From contig JACQEV010000325.1 in NCBI GenBank assembly GCA_016200385.1, forward strand, positions 1-6,961: DNA of 6,961 bases, given 5' to 3'. A program made the translations under genes and the position numbers. The notes under the pieces are model-generated. The model had not been told where the DNA came from. It worked only from the letters and a program-made list of their open reading frames with translations, and made no database searches. Within the stretch, counting starts at the first letter, position 1. Every line of letters begins with the position of its first letter. Positions 6,223 through 6,961 of this stretch are shown piece by piece. This DNA comes from Candidatus Methylomirabilota bacterium (GTDB lineage Bacteria; Methylomirabilota; Methylomirabilia; Methylomirabilales; Methylomirabilaceae).

Positions 6223-6961
6223 TCAGCAGGATCCCTGCTCTTCCTCGATCTCTCTGAGGAGCCGGCGGTCCTCATCACTCAGCTCAGCCTGCTGCAGCAG
6301 ATCCGGCCGGCGTAACTTCGTGCGACGCAGCGCCTCCTTTCGGCGCCAGCGCCTGATCCGCTCGTGGTCACCTGACAGCAGCACCTCCGGAACGGCAATC
6401 CCCTGAACGATCGGCGGCCGGGTATACTGCGGGAAGTCCAGCACGGCGTCTGTGAAGGAATCGTATCGGGATGAGTCTTCATCTCCAAGAACGCCAGGAA
6501 TGAGGCGTATGGTGGCGTCCAGGAGAACGAGTGCCGGCAATTCCCCCCCGGTCAGGACGTAGTCACCGATCGATATCTCATCGGGGGAGAGACATTCCCT
6601 GATTCTTTCGTCGAACCCCTCATATCGTCCGCAGACAAGCACCAGATGTTCATGCTCGACGAGTTCCTTGGCAACCGCCTGCCGGAACGGGCGACCCTGG
6701 GGGGTCAGGAGGATCAGGTGGGTCCCCTTCCCTCGGCTGAGGCTCTGAACCGCCTCGAGGATCGGCTCGGGCTTAAGCACCATCCCGGGCCCACCCCCGT
6801 AAGGCCGATCGTCCACCGTGGCATGCCGATCGCGGGCATAGACCCGAAAATCGTGAACCACGATCTCCACGATCCGACGCTCCTGCGCCCGCTTGAGAAT
6901 GCTTTCCGAGAGTGGTCCCTGGAAAAAACCGGGGAAGAGGGTGAGGATGTCATACCGCCTC
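6223..6961 (-). CDS. trmD: tRNA (guanine-N1)-methyltransferase TrmD, start codon outside the window
   Basis: TrmD methylates N1 of G37 next to the anticodon using S-adenosylmethionine and so prevents +1 frameshifting. About 245 residues are visible. The frame enters at the right edge with [13 protein letters not shown], so only the initiator and at most a few residues are missing; the internal GTG at 6870 is not the start. Next come [59 protein letters not shown] and IPGVLG, which build the deep trefoil-knot SAM site of the SPOUT fold. The stretch [20 protein letters not shown] matches the linker with the catalytic Asp, followed by the helical C-terminal domain ([21 protein letters not shown]) for tRNA binding. 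It precedes rplS, as in most bacteria, with a 91-base gap holding a repeat. Confidence 0.95.
   Translation of the reverse strand, partial: RRYDILTLFPGFFQGPLSESILKRAQERRIVEIVVHDFRVYARDRHATVDDRPYGGGPGMVLKPEPILEAVQSLSRGKGTHLILLTPQGRPFRQAVAKELVEHEHLVLVCGRYEGFDERIRECLSPDEISIGDYVLTGGELPALVLLDATIRLIPGVLGDEDSSRYDSFTDAVLDFPQYTRPPIVQGIAVPEVLLSGDHERIRRWRRKEALRRTKLRRPDLLQQAELSDEDRRLLREIEEEQGSC

Noticed and set aside
6132..6278. A 49-residue N-terminal extension of L19
   Set aside because: It would read through the hairpin repeat and overlap the end of trmD, while GGAGG lies in front of the ATG at 6131 where L19 homologues begin.

Overview
The window joins two unrelated blocks: the end of an integrated mobile element on the left (about 1-3114) and a conserved bacterial housekeeping cluster read on the minus strand on the right (about 3114-6961). 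The order trmD-rplS-rnhB-yraN-(two small genes)-comM, the GC-rich coding sequence and the strong GGAGG-type ribosome binding sites mark the host as a bacterium. The phylum cannot be fixed from the sequence. The short cgcac/cgaag-type interspersed repeats and the gene order are compatible with groups such as Nitrospirota, NC10 or deltaproteobacterial lineages, but that is a weak guess.

Left block, plus strand: the C-terminal two thirds of a superfamily 2 DExH helicase (start outside the window), a 77-residue basic protein of unknown function starting 7 bases later, and a 480-residue large serine recombinase whose GTG start overlaps the small gene's stop (GTGA). The three look like one transcription unit. 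The recombinase gene runs to the very end of the element.

Junction: the element has inserted into comM (YifB family). The comM reading frame is intact from its start to the conserved sensor-1 region MNPCPC and then changes abruptly into element DNA at about 3114. About the last quarter of comM should lie on the far side of the element, outside the window. The last eleven or so codons and the stop of the recombinase are supplied by comM DNA, so the recombinase tail differs between integrated and excised states. The recombinase also lacks the first CxxC half of the usual zinc ribbon.

Right block, minus strand, in order of transcription: trmD (tRNA m1G37 methyltransferase, start just outside the window), rplS (ribosomal protein L19), rnhB (RNase HII), yraN (UPF0102 nuclease-like), a 31-codon single-membrane-segment ORF, a 64-residue Cys-rich protein resembling a small high-potential iron-sulfur protein, and the broken comM. 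rplS, rnhB and yraN are 14-16 bases apart and clearly form an operon serving translation and RNA/DNA hygiene. Two related hairpin-type repeats sit in the trmD-rplS gap and upstream of comM, and a perfect 14-base palindrome sits downstream of yraN.

No RNA genes, CRISPR arrays or convincing intrinsic terminators were seen. There is no gene-free stretch above 300 bases; the longest gap (4177-4343) holds a repeat.
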